A DNA stretch of 61,486 bases from Bacteriovoracaceae bacterium (GCA_028101965.1 JAOHMI010000008.1:1-61486), one strand, 5' to 3'; positions 17,525 through 26,310 are shown, numbered from the stretch's first letter. Made by a program: numbers and translations. Notes: a model not told the origin generated them from the letters alone.

Positions 17525-18163
17525 ATGAAGTTATCCCCAATTTATTGTTTCCTCATTTTAATATTCTCATCATGCTCTAGTGTCAGTGAAAAAGATTGCA
17601 AAAATATCAATTGGGCAAATCAAGGTAAAGAAGATGCAAGTAATGGGGATGGAAGATCATTAATCGAAAAATATAAAAGTGACTGTAAAGAGCATGGGGT
17701 AACAGTCGAAGAAGATAAATATAATGAAGCTCATAAACAAGCTCTAACTCAAACATGCACTTTCAAGAAAAATTTCGACTTGGGGTTAAAAGGCGCCCCT
17801 GAAAACAAAGCTTGTAGTGAACTCGACCCTAACTTTAAAGACGCCTATGAAACAGGCTTTAGGGAGTTTAATCTGCATAATAAACGAGTTGATAGGGCAA
17901 AAGAAAAAGAAAAAAAAATGGCGCTCGAAAGAGATGTTTTACGGGCCAAAATTCTCAAAACTTACTCAAAGTCTAAGAAGTGTGAAAAAGACAGCGAATG
18001 CATGAGAACATATCAATGCCTTAAAAATAATTGTGAAATCACTAATAAGTACTGCCGTTTTGATTCAGATTGTGACATTCAAGGAAAGTGTAGAACCATA
18101 ACCTACAAAACACCTACCTATCGAGAATTTGTTTCTGAGAAACTTTGCCAATTTAAACAATAA
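17525..18163 (+). CDS. DUF2799-type lipoprotein with cysteine-rich tail
   Basis: 212 residues. The lipobox IFSSCSS gives a lipid anchor. Residues 22-115 show DUF2799 repeats (NWANQGKEDASNGDG, then C and Y-N-EAH, NFDLGLKG, YETGFREF). After a lysine-rich coiled stretch (DRAKEKEKKMALERD), the last 55 residues hold nine cysteines in paired C-x-x-D-S-D/E-C motifs (CEKDSEC, CRFDSDC), which look like a small disulfide-rich module. The combination suggests an envelope-anchored stalk with a binding head; function unknown. Confidence 0.75.
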   Translation: MKLSPIYCFLILIFSSCSSVSEKDCKNINWANQGKEDASNGDGRSLIEKYKSDCKEHGVTVEEDKYNEAHKQALTQTCTFKKNFDLGLKGAPENKACSELDPNFKDAYETGFREFNLHNKRVDRAKEKEKKMALERDVLRAKILKTYSKSKKCEKDSECMRTYQCLKNNCEITNKYCRFDSDCDIQGKCRTITYKTPTYREFVSEKLCQFKQ

Positions 18164-18174
18164 GATTTTAGGAC

Positions 18175-18909
18175 TTATTCAGTCTGAACCTTCAACCAAT
18201 TCCCGTGCACAGTAAATCCATAATAAAATTGATTTTGCATGACACCGGCTTGAACTCCTGCTCTAAATCGATCATCAAGGATCTTAATTTCTGAACTTAC
18301 AACGAAGTCATGGAAATGGTTTCCTGTTGCAGGATTCAGAAAGCTATTAAATTTAGCACCACTAATAAATTTACCCCAATCGCGAACTAACCTAGCATTA
18401 AACTGGTGAGCATTTTTTCCTTTAAGAAAGATATGCCCGTAACGAAAATCAACTCTGTTTTGTCGGTTAAAGAAGACAATTCGAGGAGAAATGGTTGGTC
18501 TAAAAGTTTCAATATCATCAGGGTTATTTAAAAGGGATTCCATGTATGAGTAATCGATTCCTTGATCCATCACCATACCACCGGTAATAAAGAGTCCTAC
18601 GATTTCTGTTCTATCTTCATTAGCGTAAACTGGCATTCCCACTCCAAGGATATACTTATTATTTCCTACAGCTGGTGTATCAAATGCTTTTTTGGTGTAA
18701 AAATTAAACCTTGCATCCGCATCAAGCCAAATTTTATTATTTTCAGTTACTGACCAAGTAGCATAAACATCAGCTACATCAACGGAAGAAGTCCCATCAC
18801 CGAATGCTCCATTATATCCAAAGGTAACATCTTGCTGTGTAATTGGCACTTGAGCCCATAGTTCTAAAGAAAAGAGGAAGCTAAATAAAAAAACCATTGG
18901 AAAGTTCAT
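18175..18909 (-). CDS. Outer-membrane beta-barrel-like protein
   Basis: 244 residues with a signal peptide ending WAQ. The mature part is made of alternating amphipathic strands with aromatic girdle residues (KIWLDADARFNFYTK, NRVDFRYGHIFLKG, FYYGFTVHGNW), glycine-rich turns and no hydrophobic helix, as expected for a small barrel of perhaps 10-12 strands. It ends in a polar KVQTE rather than the usual aromatic residue, so assembly as a true outer-membrane protein is not certain. AGGATT precedes the ATG. Function unknown. Confidence 0.55.
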   Translation of the reverse strand: MNFPMVFLFSFLFSLELWAQVPITQQDVTFGYNGAFGDGTSSVDVADVYATWSVTENNKIWLDADARFNFYTKKAFDTPAVGNNKYILGVGMPVYANEDRTEIVGLFITGGMVMDQGIDYSYMESLLNNPDDIETFRPTISPRIVFFNRQNRVDFRYGHIFLKGKNAHQFNARLVRDWGKFISGAKFNSFLNPATGNHFHDFVVSSEIKILDDRFRAGVQAGVMQNQFYYGFTVHGNWLKVQTE

Positions 18910-18973
18910 GAATTAATCCTTGTTTAAAGATAATTTTTAACAAAGCTTTCTTATCTCTTACTAAAGTTTTTCC

Positions 18974-19037
18974 AAGCGATTTCAAAGAAATTCACACTTA
19001 TCCGAAAGCGATTTCAGAGAGTTTCACCCTAATCCTG
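18974..19037. repeat. Two imperfect 32-bp tandem repeats
   Basis: AAGCGATTTCAAAGAAATTCAC (first 20 bases at 18974) recurs at 19006 as AAGCGATTTCAGAGAGTTTC, a period of 32 bases. It lies between two divergent start regions and could be a double binding site or chance duplication. Confidence 0.4.
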
Positions 19038-19114
19038 AAATTGTTACATTTACTCTGTCTAATACTCAAAACTTAATTAAGCTATTGAAAACACCTAGTT
19101 TAAAAAGAGCAATT

Positions 19115-19708
19115 ATGAAAACCTTCATTAATTTTATCGCCCTAATCCTTTCTTTTGGAGCATACTCTTATACCAATATCCAATGTTCAAATAATTTTGG
19201 AGAATCATTTTCTTTCTATGAAAACTCAATTAGAAACTTTCAAGACTATTCATTTTCACATTCAATTGAAGATATAACTTCCTTTCGAATGAGCACTCAT
19301 TCTGAAGAAGATGCTGAGAAGTTAACAAGCCTAGAATACGAGAATGATATTTCAAAAGATCAATCGTTCAATAAATTTGAAAGTAATGTTGAAATGTTCA
19401 ATAAAGAAGAAAGCCTTATGCAAAGAAACTTCCATAAAGGAAAGCATATCTCATCAATAGAAATAGTTCATCTGATCTTAAAAGATGGGCAAACAGAAAC
19501 AGCTGATTACAGAAAAGATTTTAGATTAAAAATATTTAGAAAAAGTTATTTAAAAAAAGAAAACAGTGACAAGCGAAAATCCTATTGGAACTTAAAGTTC
19601 ACAAATATTAATGGTGAAGAAGAATTGAGCATTGAGTTTGAAAAACAATTTAATTTAAATGATTGTAAAATTCGATATTCTGCGAAAGAAGTGACTAATC
19701 GCTGGTAA
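19115..19708 (+). CDS. Exported protein of unknown function
   Basis: 197 residues from ATG 19115, with a signal peptide (FINFIALILSFGAYSY). A TTG start 30 bases upstream is possible but leaves a less typical signal. The mature protein is rich in charged and aromatic residues, contains two cysteines (IQCSNN near the start, DCKIRY near the end) that could pair, and has beta-strand-like repeats. No family is recognised. It faces the YceI gene tail to tail. Confidence 0.55.
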   Translation: MKTFINFIALILSFGAYSYTNIQCSNNFGESFSFYENSIRNFQDYSFSHSIEDITSFRMSTHSEEDAEKLTSLEYENDISKDQSFNKFESNVEMFNKEESLMQRNFHKGKHISSIEIVHLILKDGQTETADYRKDFRLKIFRKSYLKKENSDKRKSYWNLKFTNINGEEELSIEFEKQFNLNDCKIRYSAKEVTNRW

Positions 19709-19744
19709 GGCGAAGAACTTCTCTACGCCCAAACCAATAAACCA

Positions 19745-20332
19745 CTAAGGAACTCTAGCAACAAACTTTACCTTTATAGTAACTGTTTCATCTAAAACTG
19801 TTTTACCCAATATTCCTAAAACTTTTTTCCAATCGGATTTTTCTAGAGCACTATTCCAACTTACACCATAATCTAACCGATTAATTTTACCTTCACCTTC
19901 AAGCTCAACCATTTTATCATTTCTCTTATTTACCTTCATGTTTAATGTAAGAGATTTAGTAACTCCTCTCATGGTAAAATCACCTTTTAACTTCACTTCG
20001 CCATCTAACTTAGTCTCTCCCTTATTTTCAAACTTAATCATCGGAGTATTCAAGACATCGAAGAAGTCAGAGTTTCTTAGGTGGCGATCTCTCTTTGCCT
20101 GGCTTGTGTTAACTGAAGGAGCAAAGACGATCCCAGTTACATTGCTAATAGTTCCTTTCTCAGAGTCATATGTAGCCTCTCCATAAATATTTTCAAAGTT
20201 TCCTTCGACTGGAGCACCAATTTTAAACTTAATAATACTAAAACCAATCTTAGATTCCTGAGTATCTAAATAAATCATTTCTCCTGCTGAAAAAGCACTA
20301 AAACTAAATAAAACCAATAATAACCATTTCAT
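19745..20332 (-). CDS. YceI-family periplasmic lipocalin-like protein
   Basis: 195 residues with a signal peptide ending FSA. YceI landmarks are all present: DTQESKIGFSIIKF, the strand with VEGNFENIYG, NTSQAKRDRHLRNSDFFD, KGDFTMRGVTK and a final RLDYGVSWN. The fold is a long beta-barrel that binds isoprenoid-like lipids. The start is ATG 20332 because AGGAG is eight bases before it. It begins 11 bases after the DUF2063 gene, so it closes the RiPP operon. A YceI in that place may help carry or protect the modified peptide or its lipid partner (inference). Confidence 0.92.
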   Translation of the reverse strand: MKWLLLVLFSFSAFSAGEMIYLDTQESKIGFSIIKFKIGAPVEGNFENIYGEATYDSEKGTISNVTGIVFAPSVNTSQAKRDRHLRNSDFFDVLNTPMIKFENKGETKLDGEVKLKGDFTMRGVTKSLTLNMKVNKRNDKMVELEGEGKINRLDYGVSWNSALEKSDWKKVLGILGKTVLDETVTIKVKFVARVP

Positions 20333-20343
20333 ATTCACATCTC

Positions 20344-21075
20344 CTATAAAATAATTTTCTGTAATTTTAAAAAATCGATTCTTTGTTTTAACAAATTTTG
20401 ATCAAATTGTTTAAGATTATCATCTATGGAATAAAATTCTTCTATTAATTCATCGACCTTCAGGACGCTTCTTCTTAAAAGTTCAACTAAAATTACATCT
20501 ATCTCGTTCAAAGAACTCATAACACATAAAAAACTATTATTATCACGAGTTATTGCCAATATGTTCGATACTTTTTCAGGCTTACTCTCTCTTGCCATTA
20601 AACTCTCATCCATTGCCTTAACCCATTCTCCTATTCGATATTGAAACTCAAATATTTTTGATGCTTTATTAATCCAGAGAGATTCTTCATTTGTTATTTC
20701 TTGGTAATAATTTTCCGGTGAAGTATAAATAAAAAACTCGCCTAATTCATATTCTGCTAATTCAATGATATATTCTGGCAAATCTCCCTTATCAACAAGA
20801 CCTTTAATAAAGTTGCTGAAGTTTAGAGTAAGTGAATTTAATTCAAAATGGAGAGGGGGATACATTTCATAATACTGCTTGCTCCATTCGACCCAATTCG
20901 GTGATAAGACTTCCTCAATGCGTGGGAACATTTTTTCTAAAGCACCAATATAGTGATTCCTCACAAAGTCTTGGTAAAGATTTAAGCGATCAGAGGGAAT
21001 TCCTAGCTTTTTAGAATTATCAATATTTTGATTAAGTGATTCAAACCAAAGTTTTTCATAATCAGCTAATTTCAT
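20344..21075 (-). CDS. DUF2063 (HvfC-like) RiPP partner protein
   Basis: 243 residues. The start of the domain (YEKLWFESLNQN, then YQDFVRNHYIGALEKMFPRIEEVLS) is the DUF2063 N-terminal domain, and the second half is the helical C-terminal part. In MNIO systems this protein forms a complex with the DUF692 enzyme and holds the precursor leader. The start at 21075 is set by GGAAG five bases before it; a TTG four codons earlier contains that site. It overlaps the MNIO gene by 14 bases, so both proteins should be made in equal amounts. Confidence 0.88.
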   Translation of the reverse strand: MKLADYEKLWFESLNQNIDNSKKLGIPSDRLNLYQDFVRNHYIGALEKMFPRIEEVLSPNWVEWSKQYYEMYPPLHFELNSLTLNFSNFIKGLVDKGDLPEYIIELAEYELGEFFIYTSPENYYQEITNEESLWINKASKIFEFQYRIGEWVKAMDESLMARESKPEKVSNILAITRDNNSFLCVMSSLNEIDVILVELLRRSVLKVDELIEEFYSIDDNLKQFDQNLLKQRIDFLKLQKIIL

Positions 21076-21904
21076 GAATACTTCCAAATAATTTTTGAAC
21101 TATTTTTCGAGCTATCTCTGCTTCTTCTTTTAAAGCATTGTAACTTGGTAATGAATGATCCCATTCAATTAATGTTGAAATGGGCCGATTAACTTTCTTA
21201 AGATACCATTCATATAAACTCCACACCTCTTCACAAACTTTTTCTCCATGTGTATCGATAACAATATCTTCTCTTTGGAAATGTCCAGCAAGATGAAACT
21301 GAACCACACGATCAGCATTAACTCGAGAAAGATAATCTTTAGCATCAAGGTTATGATTTAAATAATTCACGTAAACATTATTTATATCCAATAATATTAA
21401 GGAGTCGGTCTCTTCTGCCAATCGATTTATATAATCAACTTCATCAATCGTATTGTGAGTTGATTCAGCATAATGACTAATGTTCTCGATAGCAAAAGGT
21501 TTTTGAATATAATTTTTTATATAATTAATTTTCTGAATATTTTTTTCTAACGACTCTTCTGTTCTCAACGGCGGAATTAAATCATAATAATTTGCAGAAT
21601 GTGCTCCAGAAATACACAAATGGTCCGAAAACCAAGGACAATCTAAATCGTGAACAAGCTTTTTGAGCAGATCTAAATAATTCTTATCAGGGTCTTTGGC
21701 AGAAGCAAGAGATAAAGACAAACCATGCGCAACAATTGGTCTATTTTTCGCCAAGGTATCAATTACGTAACGAGACTTTCCACCTATGGTTAAGTAGTTT
21801 TCGCTCACAATTTCAAACCAGTCGGATAAACTTTTATCAGCTAGCAGATCCTCAAAATGAGCTCGGCGAACGCCAATGCCAATACCTAAATATTTTTGTT
21901 TCAT
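21062..21904 (-). CDS. MNIO enzyme (DUF692, HvfB-like)
   Basis: 280 residues, a TIM-barrel multinuclear iron oxidase. The metal-binding motifs are all seen in order: VAHGLSLSL, WFSDHLC, IENIS, LLDINNVYVN, VVQFHLAGH, IDTHGEKV and IEWDHSLPSY. Related enzymes convert cysteine in EGKCG motifs to an oxazolone-thioamide, which binds copper, or make thiooxazole in bufferins. The neighbour with EG[KS]CG motifs is the obvious substrate. The start is ATG 21904, with a GGGGAT ribosome binding site that lies inside a hairpin. Confidence 0.93.
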   Translation of the reverse strand: MKQKYLGIGIGVRRAHFEDLLADKSLSDWFEIVSENYLTIGGKSRYVIDTLAKNRPIVAHGLSLSLASAKDPDKNYLDLLKKLVHDLDCPWFSDHLCISGAHSANYYDLIPPLRTEESLEKNIQKINYIKNYIQKPFAIENISHYAESTHNTIDEVDYINRLAEETDSLILLDINNVYVNYLNHNLDAKDYLSRVNADRVVQFHLAGHFQREDIVIDTHGEKVCEEVWSLYEWYLKKVNRPISTLIEWDHSLPSYNALKEEAEIARKIVQKLFGSIHEIS

Positions 21905-21912
21905 AATTAAAA

Positions 21913-21944
21913 TCCCCATTATTAATTATTATTAATCATGGGGA
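21913..21944 (-). promoter_or_regulatory. Hairpin between precursor and MNIO genes covering the ribosome binding site
   Basis: TCCCCAT (21913-21919) pairs with ATGGGGA (21938-21944), and ATTAAT (21921-21926) with ATTAAT (21931-21936), leaving one mismatch and a 4-base loop. On the mRNA the 3' arm holds GGGG, the likely ribosome binding site of the MNIO gene. A short T-rich stretch follows. It could act as a weak terminator or translation brake. Confidence 0.6.
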
Positions 21945-21969
21945 TACTAAATCTGTTTGTTTATATTAT

Positions 21970-22248
21970 TTACTTCGCTTCTTTCTTTTTATCTCCGCAA
22001 CTTCCTTCACCGCAAGAGCCTTCAGAACCTTTATCTTTCTTGTTGCCACATTTACCTTCTCCACAAGCATGAGCTTCACCTTTACTTTCAGCTTTTTTCA
22101 TTTCACCATCAGCTGCTTTTTCAGTATTTTCCTCATGATGATCAGCATGGGCTTGCCAGCTTCCAGGAGTTAAATCTCCGGCTGTAATAGTAAGGGCTCC
22201 AACCAAAAGTGTTTTCTGAACTAGACTTTTTAAATTTTCATTTTTCAT
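21970..22248 (-). CDS. HvfA/bufferin-like RiPP precursor peptide with EG[KS]CG motifs
   Basis: 92 residues. The N-terminus is a Sec-type signal (KTLLVGALTITAG, cut after QAHA), as in bufferin-class precursors. The middle is acidic and lysine-rich. The C-terminus carries three core motifs, EGKCG once and EGSCG twice, in ACGEGKCG and SEGSCGEGSCG, plus two flanking cysteine residues. Such cysteines are the targets of MNIO enzymes. AAGGAGA precedes the ATG. It is the first gene of the operon precursor-MNIO-DUF2063-YceI. The mature product is expected in the periplasm and to bind copper or another soft metal (inference from family). Confidence 0.88.
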   Translation of the reverse strand: MKNENLKSLVQKTLLVGALTITAGDLTPGSWQAHADHHEENTEKAADGEMKKAESKGEAHACGEGKCGNKKDKGSEGSCGEGSCGDKKKEAK

Positions 22249-22383
22249 GACTAATGTCTCCTTGTTAATAATTAGTGCATAAGATCAAAAATTATTACAA
22301 GTATGCGCTGAAAAATTTTGATATTCAATAAATTGGAGGTAAAGAAAAACTTAACCATTTGAAATTACATATTTTTTTTGAAG

Positions 22384-22740
22384 TTAGAGAGTCTCAAGTA
22401 CTTTTAATAATTTGTCATAATCAACGGGCTTAACAAAAAGATAGTCTGCTCCCACTTCCTTCACTGACTTTTCTTCTAAGTCTAAGTTTCCTGTGGCCAC
22501 AATAATTTTTGAATCGCTACTATTCTTCTTACAACTGTTAATAATAGATTCAGCGCCACCAAAAGCCATTTTATAGTCAGTGATTACGACATGATAACTT
22601 TCATTATCATTTATTCGTTTAATACCTTCTTCCACAGAATAGCTTGTAAAACAATTGTAACCTGCTTCTCTCAATTCATCGGCCATTAAATCAGCCAACT
22701 CAACTTCATCATCAATTAAGAGAATAGACTTCATGCTCAT
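22384..22740 (-). CDS. Single-domain response regulator (CheY-like receiver)
   Basis: 118 residues, a bare receiver domain. Asp10, Asp11 and the phosphorylation site Asp55 (VVITDYKM) are present, as is the lysine in FVKPVD. No output domain follows. The ATG at 22740 has AAAGG in front; a TTG five codons upstream overlaps the kinase stop. It begins 11 bases after the kinase gene and is its likely partner. Output would be by protein contact or by phosphotransfer to another protein. Confidence 0.9.
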   Translation of the reverse strand: MSMKSILLIDDEVELADLMADELREAGYNCFTSYSVEEGIKRINDNESYHVVITDYKMAFGGAESIINSCKKNSSDSKIIVATGNLDLEEKSVKEVGADYLFVKPVDYDKLLKVLETL

Positions 22741-22751
22741 TTTTAACCTTT

Positions 22752-24194
22752 TCAAGCAGCCGAAGCAGCCTGGTTCAGGGGAAGAGTTATTATAAAGCTA
22801 GTATGTCCATCATGAAGGGAATAATCAAGCTTGCCGCCATGCTGTTCAACCATACTTCGACTAATACTTAAGCCAAGCCCGGTTCCCTGACCTATTTCTT
22901 TTGTTGTAAAAAAAGGGTTAAAAATTTTATTCAAAATCTGCTCTGGAATACCAATTCCTGGGTCAACGATGCGAAAACTAACTTTATCAGAAGATTGCTC
23001 TACTACAAAATTAACCCACATATCACCTTTTTCTTCACTTACATAAATGGCATTCTGAACTAGGTTCACCAAAGCTTGGACAATTTGATATTGACGACAT
23101 TCAACCACTGTTTCTTGATGTTCATTATAATCAAACGTTATTTCCACTCCAGTAATTTTACTTTTTGTTGCAGTTAAGTTTTTAACCTCTTCTACAATTT
23201 CAGCGATTGATTTATTTTCAAAGGGATCATTGCTAGCATCGCGGGAAAGTTTTTTCATCCCATTTATTACAGAAGAAATTCTTTTAACGTTTTCTTCAAT
23301 TTTCTCTGTAATCTTTATAGTATTTTCATCTTCTTGCTTTTCTGCATTTTTTTGTATTTTTCGATTAAAGCCTTGAATAATTGCCAATGGATTATTCACT
23401 TCATGGGCAATACCCACACAAGTTTCAGTTATACTCGCTAATCGAGAGGCATTAAAAGCTCGAGCTTTTTCTTTTTCAAGATTACCCTCTAGTTTTACTT
23501 TTTCAGTAATATCGTGAGAGACACCTAATAAATATTTTCTTTCACCAACGATTAAGGGGACCTTCCAAGTCTTAACTAACCTTTCTCCTAAAGTTGGTGA
23601 AGTAACTTGCTCTTGCTCAATAAAGATTTCTTTTTCATCTCTAATTGTTTTAAGATCAGCATCTTGAAAAAGTTTTGCTTCATTATCTGGAAAGAAGTCA
23701 AAATCTGACATTCCAATAACTTCATCTTTTTTTAATCCCCAAAGCACTTCTGCAGATTTATTCCAGTAAACAAATCTTCCTGGGCTCGTACTATATTCTT
23801 TACAAAAAACACCGCCTGGTAATGAATCTAAAATTGACTCCACCAATTTAATAGAATCCTCAGAACTTTTTATTTCTGTTCTTGTCGCGATTAAAAAACT
23901 TTCATTATCGATATTGGTTTTAAATAGAGAAAACTTATAGTTTTTATATTCAAAAGAGAACTTAGAAAGTGGAGTTTCAGAGTTTTGACTTTCTTTTGAA
24001 TTCAATTGCTCAAGTTCACTTTTCTTCTCTTCCGAAAGAAAATCTAATAAACTAGAGAAACTCTTTTCTTGAGAAAAAGTTTCAAGAAAATTATCATTTC
24101 GATATACTACGCTGTAGTCACTTGAGTTTATTGCTAAAACTTCTGTATCAAAAGAAGCAAAAATTTTCGCAATTAAAACCTCAACCCTCGGCAT
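22752..24194 (-). CDS. PAS-domain sensor histidine kinase
   Basis: 480 residues, soluble, with no membrane helix. A first PAS-like segment (about 5-110) precedes a clear PAS/PAC domain (ILDSLPGGVFCKEYS ... LLGVSHDITE, about 115-230). The H-box GIAHEVNNPLAII has His264, followed by the ATPase domain with N-box LVNLVQNAIYVSE, G1 DPGIGIP, F-box NPFFTTK and G2 GTGLGLSIS. It is likely a cytoplasmic redox or small-molecule sensor. ATG 24194 is chosen because GGAG precedes it. It forms an operon with the receiver gene. Confidence 0.92.
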   Translation of the reverse strand: MPRVEVLIAKIFASFDTEVLAINSSDYSVVYRNDNFLETFSQEKSFSSLLDFLSEEKKSELEQLNSKESQNSETPLSKFSFEYKNYKFSLFKTNIDNESFLIATRTEIKSSEDSIKLVESILDSLPGGVFCKEYSTSPGRFVYWNKSAEVLWGLKKDEVIGMSDFDFFPDNEAKLFQDADLKTIRDEKEIFIEQEQVTSPTLGERLVKTWKVPLIVGERKYLLGVSHDITEKVKLEGNLEKEKARAFNASRLASITETCVGIAHEVNNPLAIIQGFNRKIQKNAEKQEDENTIKITEKIEENVKRISSVINGMKKLSRDASNDPFENKSIAEIVEEVKNLTATKSKITGVEITFDYNEHQETVVECRQYQIVQALVNLVQNAIYVSEEKGDMWVNFVVEQSSDKVSFRIVDPGIGIPEQILNKIFNPFFTTKEIGQGTGLGLSISRSMVEQHGGKLDYSLHDGHTSFIITLPLNQAASAA

Positions 24195-24238
24195 ATATAT
24201 TTTCTCCAAAAAATAACTAATCTAGGATATTAATCGGC

Positions 24239-24309
24239 GATCCAATAAAGGATCTTCAGCAAATTTTCAGATAAATTGCACAAATCTAAAAATTGACATA
24301 GTCAGTTAT
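24239..24309. promoter_or_regulatory. Dyads in the intergenic region upstream of the kinase
   Basis: GATCC-AATAAA-GGATC (24239-24254) and TGAC-ATA-GTCA (around 24295-24305, within a TTGACA-like -35 on the plus strand) are small dyads between the divergent kinase and barrel genes. They are operator-like but weak. Confidence 0.25.
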
Positions 24310-24445
24310 TACATATTTAAGTCAAAAACCTCTTGAAATAACTAATTTAAAATTTACGTGGGAAAACCTTGGATCTTTTTTCTTTCCATACCCTTTTTAT
24401 CAAGTCTAGAATAAAATTTTTATTCATTCCTCAAAAGGCTACTTT

Positions 24446-24943
24446 ATGAAAACAATATTATTTTCACTATTTATCCTTACAAATATTCTATATGCAAATA
24501 ATAAAAATGAAATCATCACAGATACTTTAAAGTTAGAGCAATCTCAACCTTGGCGGTTTGAAGCCAGTATAACAGCTCAGGCCATAGAGAATGCCAATTC
24601 TCCTTCTGCGGGTGCAAGTTCACTTTACCACTTATCTGATCGCTGGGACTTAGGCTTAAGGGCCACTACCACATTAAGCGGAAACGAATTTGAGGTTGGG
24701 CATACTCTCCAACTTCTCCAAAGATATACTTTTTATAAAAGTAAAACGGACTTATTTGTTGAATTCAACCAAGGGTATGCTGAAGATAAGTTTGATAACT
24801 ATTCCCTTTTTGGATCTTCCATTGGATTAACTCATCAATTCACCAAGCTCATCTCATTTGGTGGTTTAGCTGGACTTGATAAAGTACAAAACATTGGCGG
24901 TTTCAGTCCTAAAATCTCAGCTTTTATCGCAGTAGATTTATAA
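24446..24943 (+). CDS. Small outer-membrane barrel-like protein
   Basis: 165 residues with a signal peptide ending YAN. The mature part shows about eight amphipathic strands (WRFEASITAQA, RWDLGLRATTTLSG, KTDLFVEFNQGY, FGGLAGLDKV) and ends in AFIAVDL, where a C-terminal strand would lie. This is the pattern of an eight-stranded outer-membrane barrel. The ATG has AAAGG in front. The stop is 2 bases from the convergent lipoprotein gene. Function unknown. Confidence 0.55.
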   Translation: MKTILFSLFILTNILYANNKNEIITDTLKLEQSQPWRFEASITAQAIENANSPSAGASSLYHLSDRWDLGLRATTTLSGNEFEVGHTLQLLQRYTFYKSKTDLFVEFNQGYAEDKFDNYSLFGSSIGLTHQFTKLISFGGLAGLDKVQNIGGFSPKISAFIAVDL

Positions 24944-24945
24944 AT

Positions 24946-25794
24946 TTAAGATATACCTACCATTCTTTTTGCTTTTTCTCGATTAGAAGCGAATGAAAAA
25001 GAATTATTTATAACTTGTTCTAGATTTCTCTGATCCAAGACATATGAATATAGCTCTATCAAAGCACTGTATTTAAAATCATCCGTAAAGGTAAATTTCT
25101 TTAATATTTTTTCCAATTGAAAAGAAGATAAGGACAAAGATCTATCTGTTTGCCGATAACTCGAAATATATTCTTCAATGGCTTCAAACTTATCTTGATT
25201 AAAACCAGAGTTTAATCGCTCCATCAATTGATCAAACCCCATTGGTGAATATCTTTTTGAAAAAATCCTTCCTGAACTGTAAATCTCTATTTGAGATGAA
25301 GCAGGAAGGGTTATTCTGATAAACAAATTACAAGCGCCTTGAAGTTCAATTAGTTGACGCTGATAAACTCTACTAGAACATTGATAGGCAGTATTTCCAG
25401 TATAATTCATTACATCTAAATTATTATAATTCTCACGAAAACGAATGGTACCAAACGATCCCTCACCATTCCTTGCCCGATAAAACTCAATGACTCCTCT
25501 ATCGACAAGATGATTAGAGAAGGTGACTTGAATTGCATTTTCAATTCCTATGATCATTAAATTAAGTCTCGTTAATCCTCTAGAGTCGAATTCTTCTTTA
25601 TGCACATGAGGATCAAATTGAGCAGGAACATTTCCCCAATCAAAATGCATACCTTGAACATTTTGTTGGTTCACATTAGTTCCATCGTTAGAAATATCAT
25701 CATCATCTTTGCTAGAGGTACCTGATTCATTATTTTTTCCACATGAAACCAAACCAAATAGACAAAGGAATATTAAGAATAAATAATTACGCAT
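24946..25794 (-). CDS. Lipoprotein of unknown function
   Basis: 282 residues with a signal and lipobox GLVSCGK (Cys19), followed by an Asp/Ser/Asn-rich linker (SSKDDDDISNDG). The middle part is beta-rich and has two cysteines (YQCSS, GACNLF) that could pair. The C-terminal 90 residues are helical (ERLNSGFNQDKFEAIEEYI), and may mediate contacts. GAGGA precedes the ATG. No family recognised. Confidence 0.65.
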   Translation of the reverse strand: MRNYLFLIFLCLFGLVSCGKNNESGTSSKDDDDISNDGTNVNQQNVQGMHFDWGNVPAQFDPHVHKEEFDSRGLTRLNLMIIGIENAIQVTFSNHLVDRGVIEFYRARNGEGSFGTIRFRENYNNLDVMNYTGNTAYQCSSRVYQRQLIELQGACNLFIRITLPASSQIEIYSSGRIFSKRYSPMGFDQLMERLNSGFNQDKFEAIEEYISSYRQTDRSLSLSSFQLEKILKKFTFTDDFKYSALIELYSYVLDQRNLEQVINNSFSFASNREKAKRMVGIS

Positions 25795-25920
25795 AGAGTC
25801 CTCTTTTCTGAAAAATGGGTGCTATAGAAGAACTAGAATAAAACGGAAAACCTTGTCAATTATGTCTCAATCTTGAGGTTGTAAGTTATTATTTTTATTT
25901 TAGAGAAGTGAGGGCAACTC

Positions 25921-26180
25921 ATTTATAAATAATTTTGAGAAAATTATAGGAGTCAAATACCGAACGAGCGAGGTGTACGAAGGTACTCCGCAGAGAGTGA
26001 GTGTATGTAGGCGACGAAAAGTTTTCCAAAATAATTATTCCATTCTCTAAAAAATCCATCATTCTCTAGGAATAACAAGTGAAGGAGAGGGATCGTACAT
26101 TTGTACGTGACCGATCCTGAATCGCAGTTATGACGCCGAAGATGATGAATTTTTTTGGGAATGGCGGAGACGGAGAGATT
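25921..26180. repeat. Direct repeat copy 1 (260 bp), includes the 3' end of a tRNA-Ser gene
   Basis: Identical to 26311-26570 except for one base near the start (T/C at position 4). The right end (26162-26180) is the 3' terminal 19 bases of the tRNA-Ser(GCT) gene including the encoded CCA, but here the tRNA is not continued. Inside are a stem-loop (GGATCG...CGATCC around CGTAC-ATTT-GTACG, near 26090-26120) and a GAACGAGCGAG...GGCGACG block. No open reading frame is convincing. Confidence 0.9.
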
Positions 26181-26310
26181 CTCCTACTTTACTCAGTCGC
26201 CTCTAGCTCCTTCATGGCGTAGGCTCTCCTCCGTTCACTTTCACTCGCATCCAGCTCGTTCAGCATGCTTTGGCATGCCGTTCACTACGATTCGAATCTC
26301 AATTGCTACC
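26181..26310. other. 130-bp unique segment between the repeats
   Basis: Contains a hairpin GCATGC-TTTG-GCATGC (26263-26278) and, read on the minus strand, a block (GAACGAGCTGG ... GGCGACTGAG) that resembles part of the flanking repeat in inverted orientation. Near its right end, GATTCGAATC is like the T-loop of a tRNA, but no T-stem can be formed, so no complete tRNA is present. Confidence 0.45.

Noticed and set aside
21957-22187. 76-codon plus-strand frame, His/Leu/Phe-rich
   Set aside because: It is the antisense of the RiPP precursor gene; its composition mirrors the Glu/Lys-rich coding strand.
26181-26310. A third tRNA between the repeats, suggested by GATTCGAATC
   Set aside because: No T-stem, acceptor stem or anticodon arm can be paired around it.
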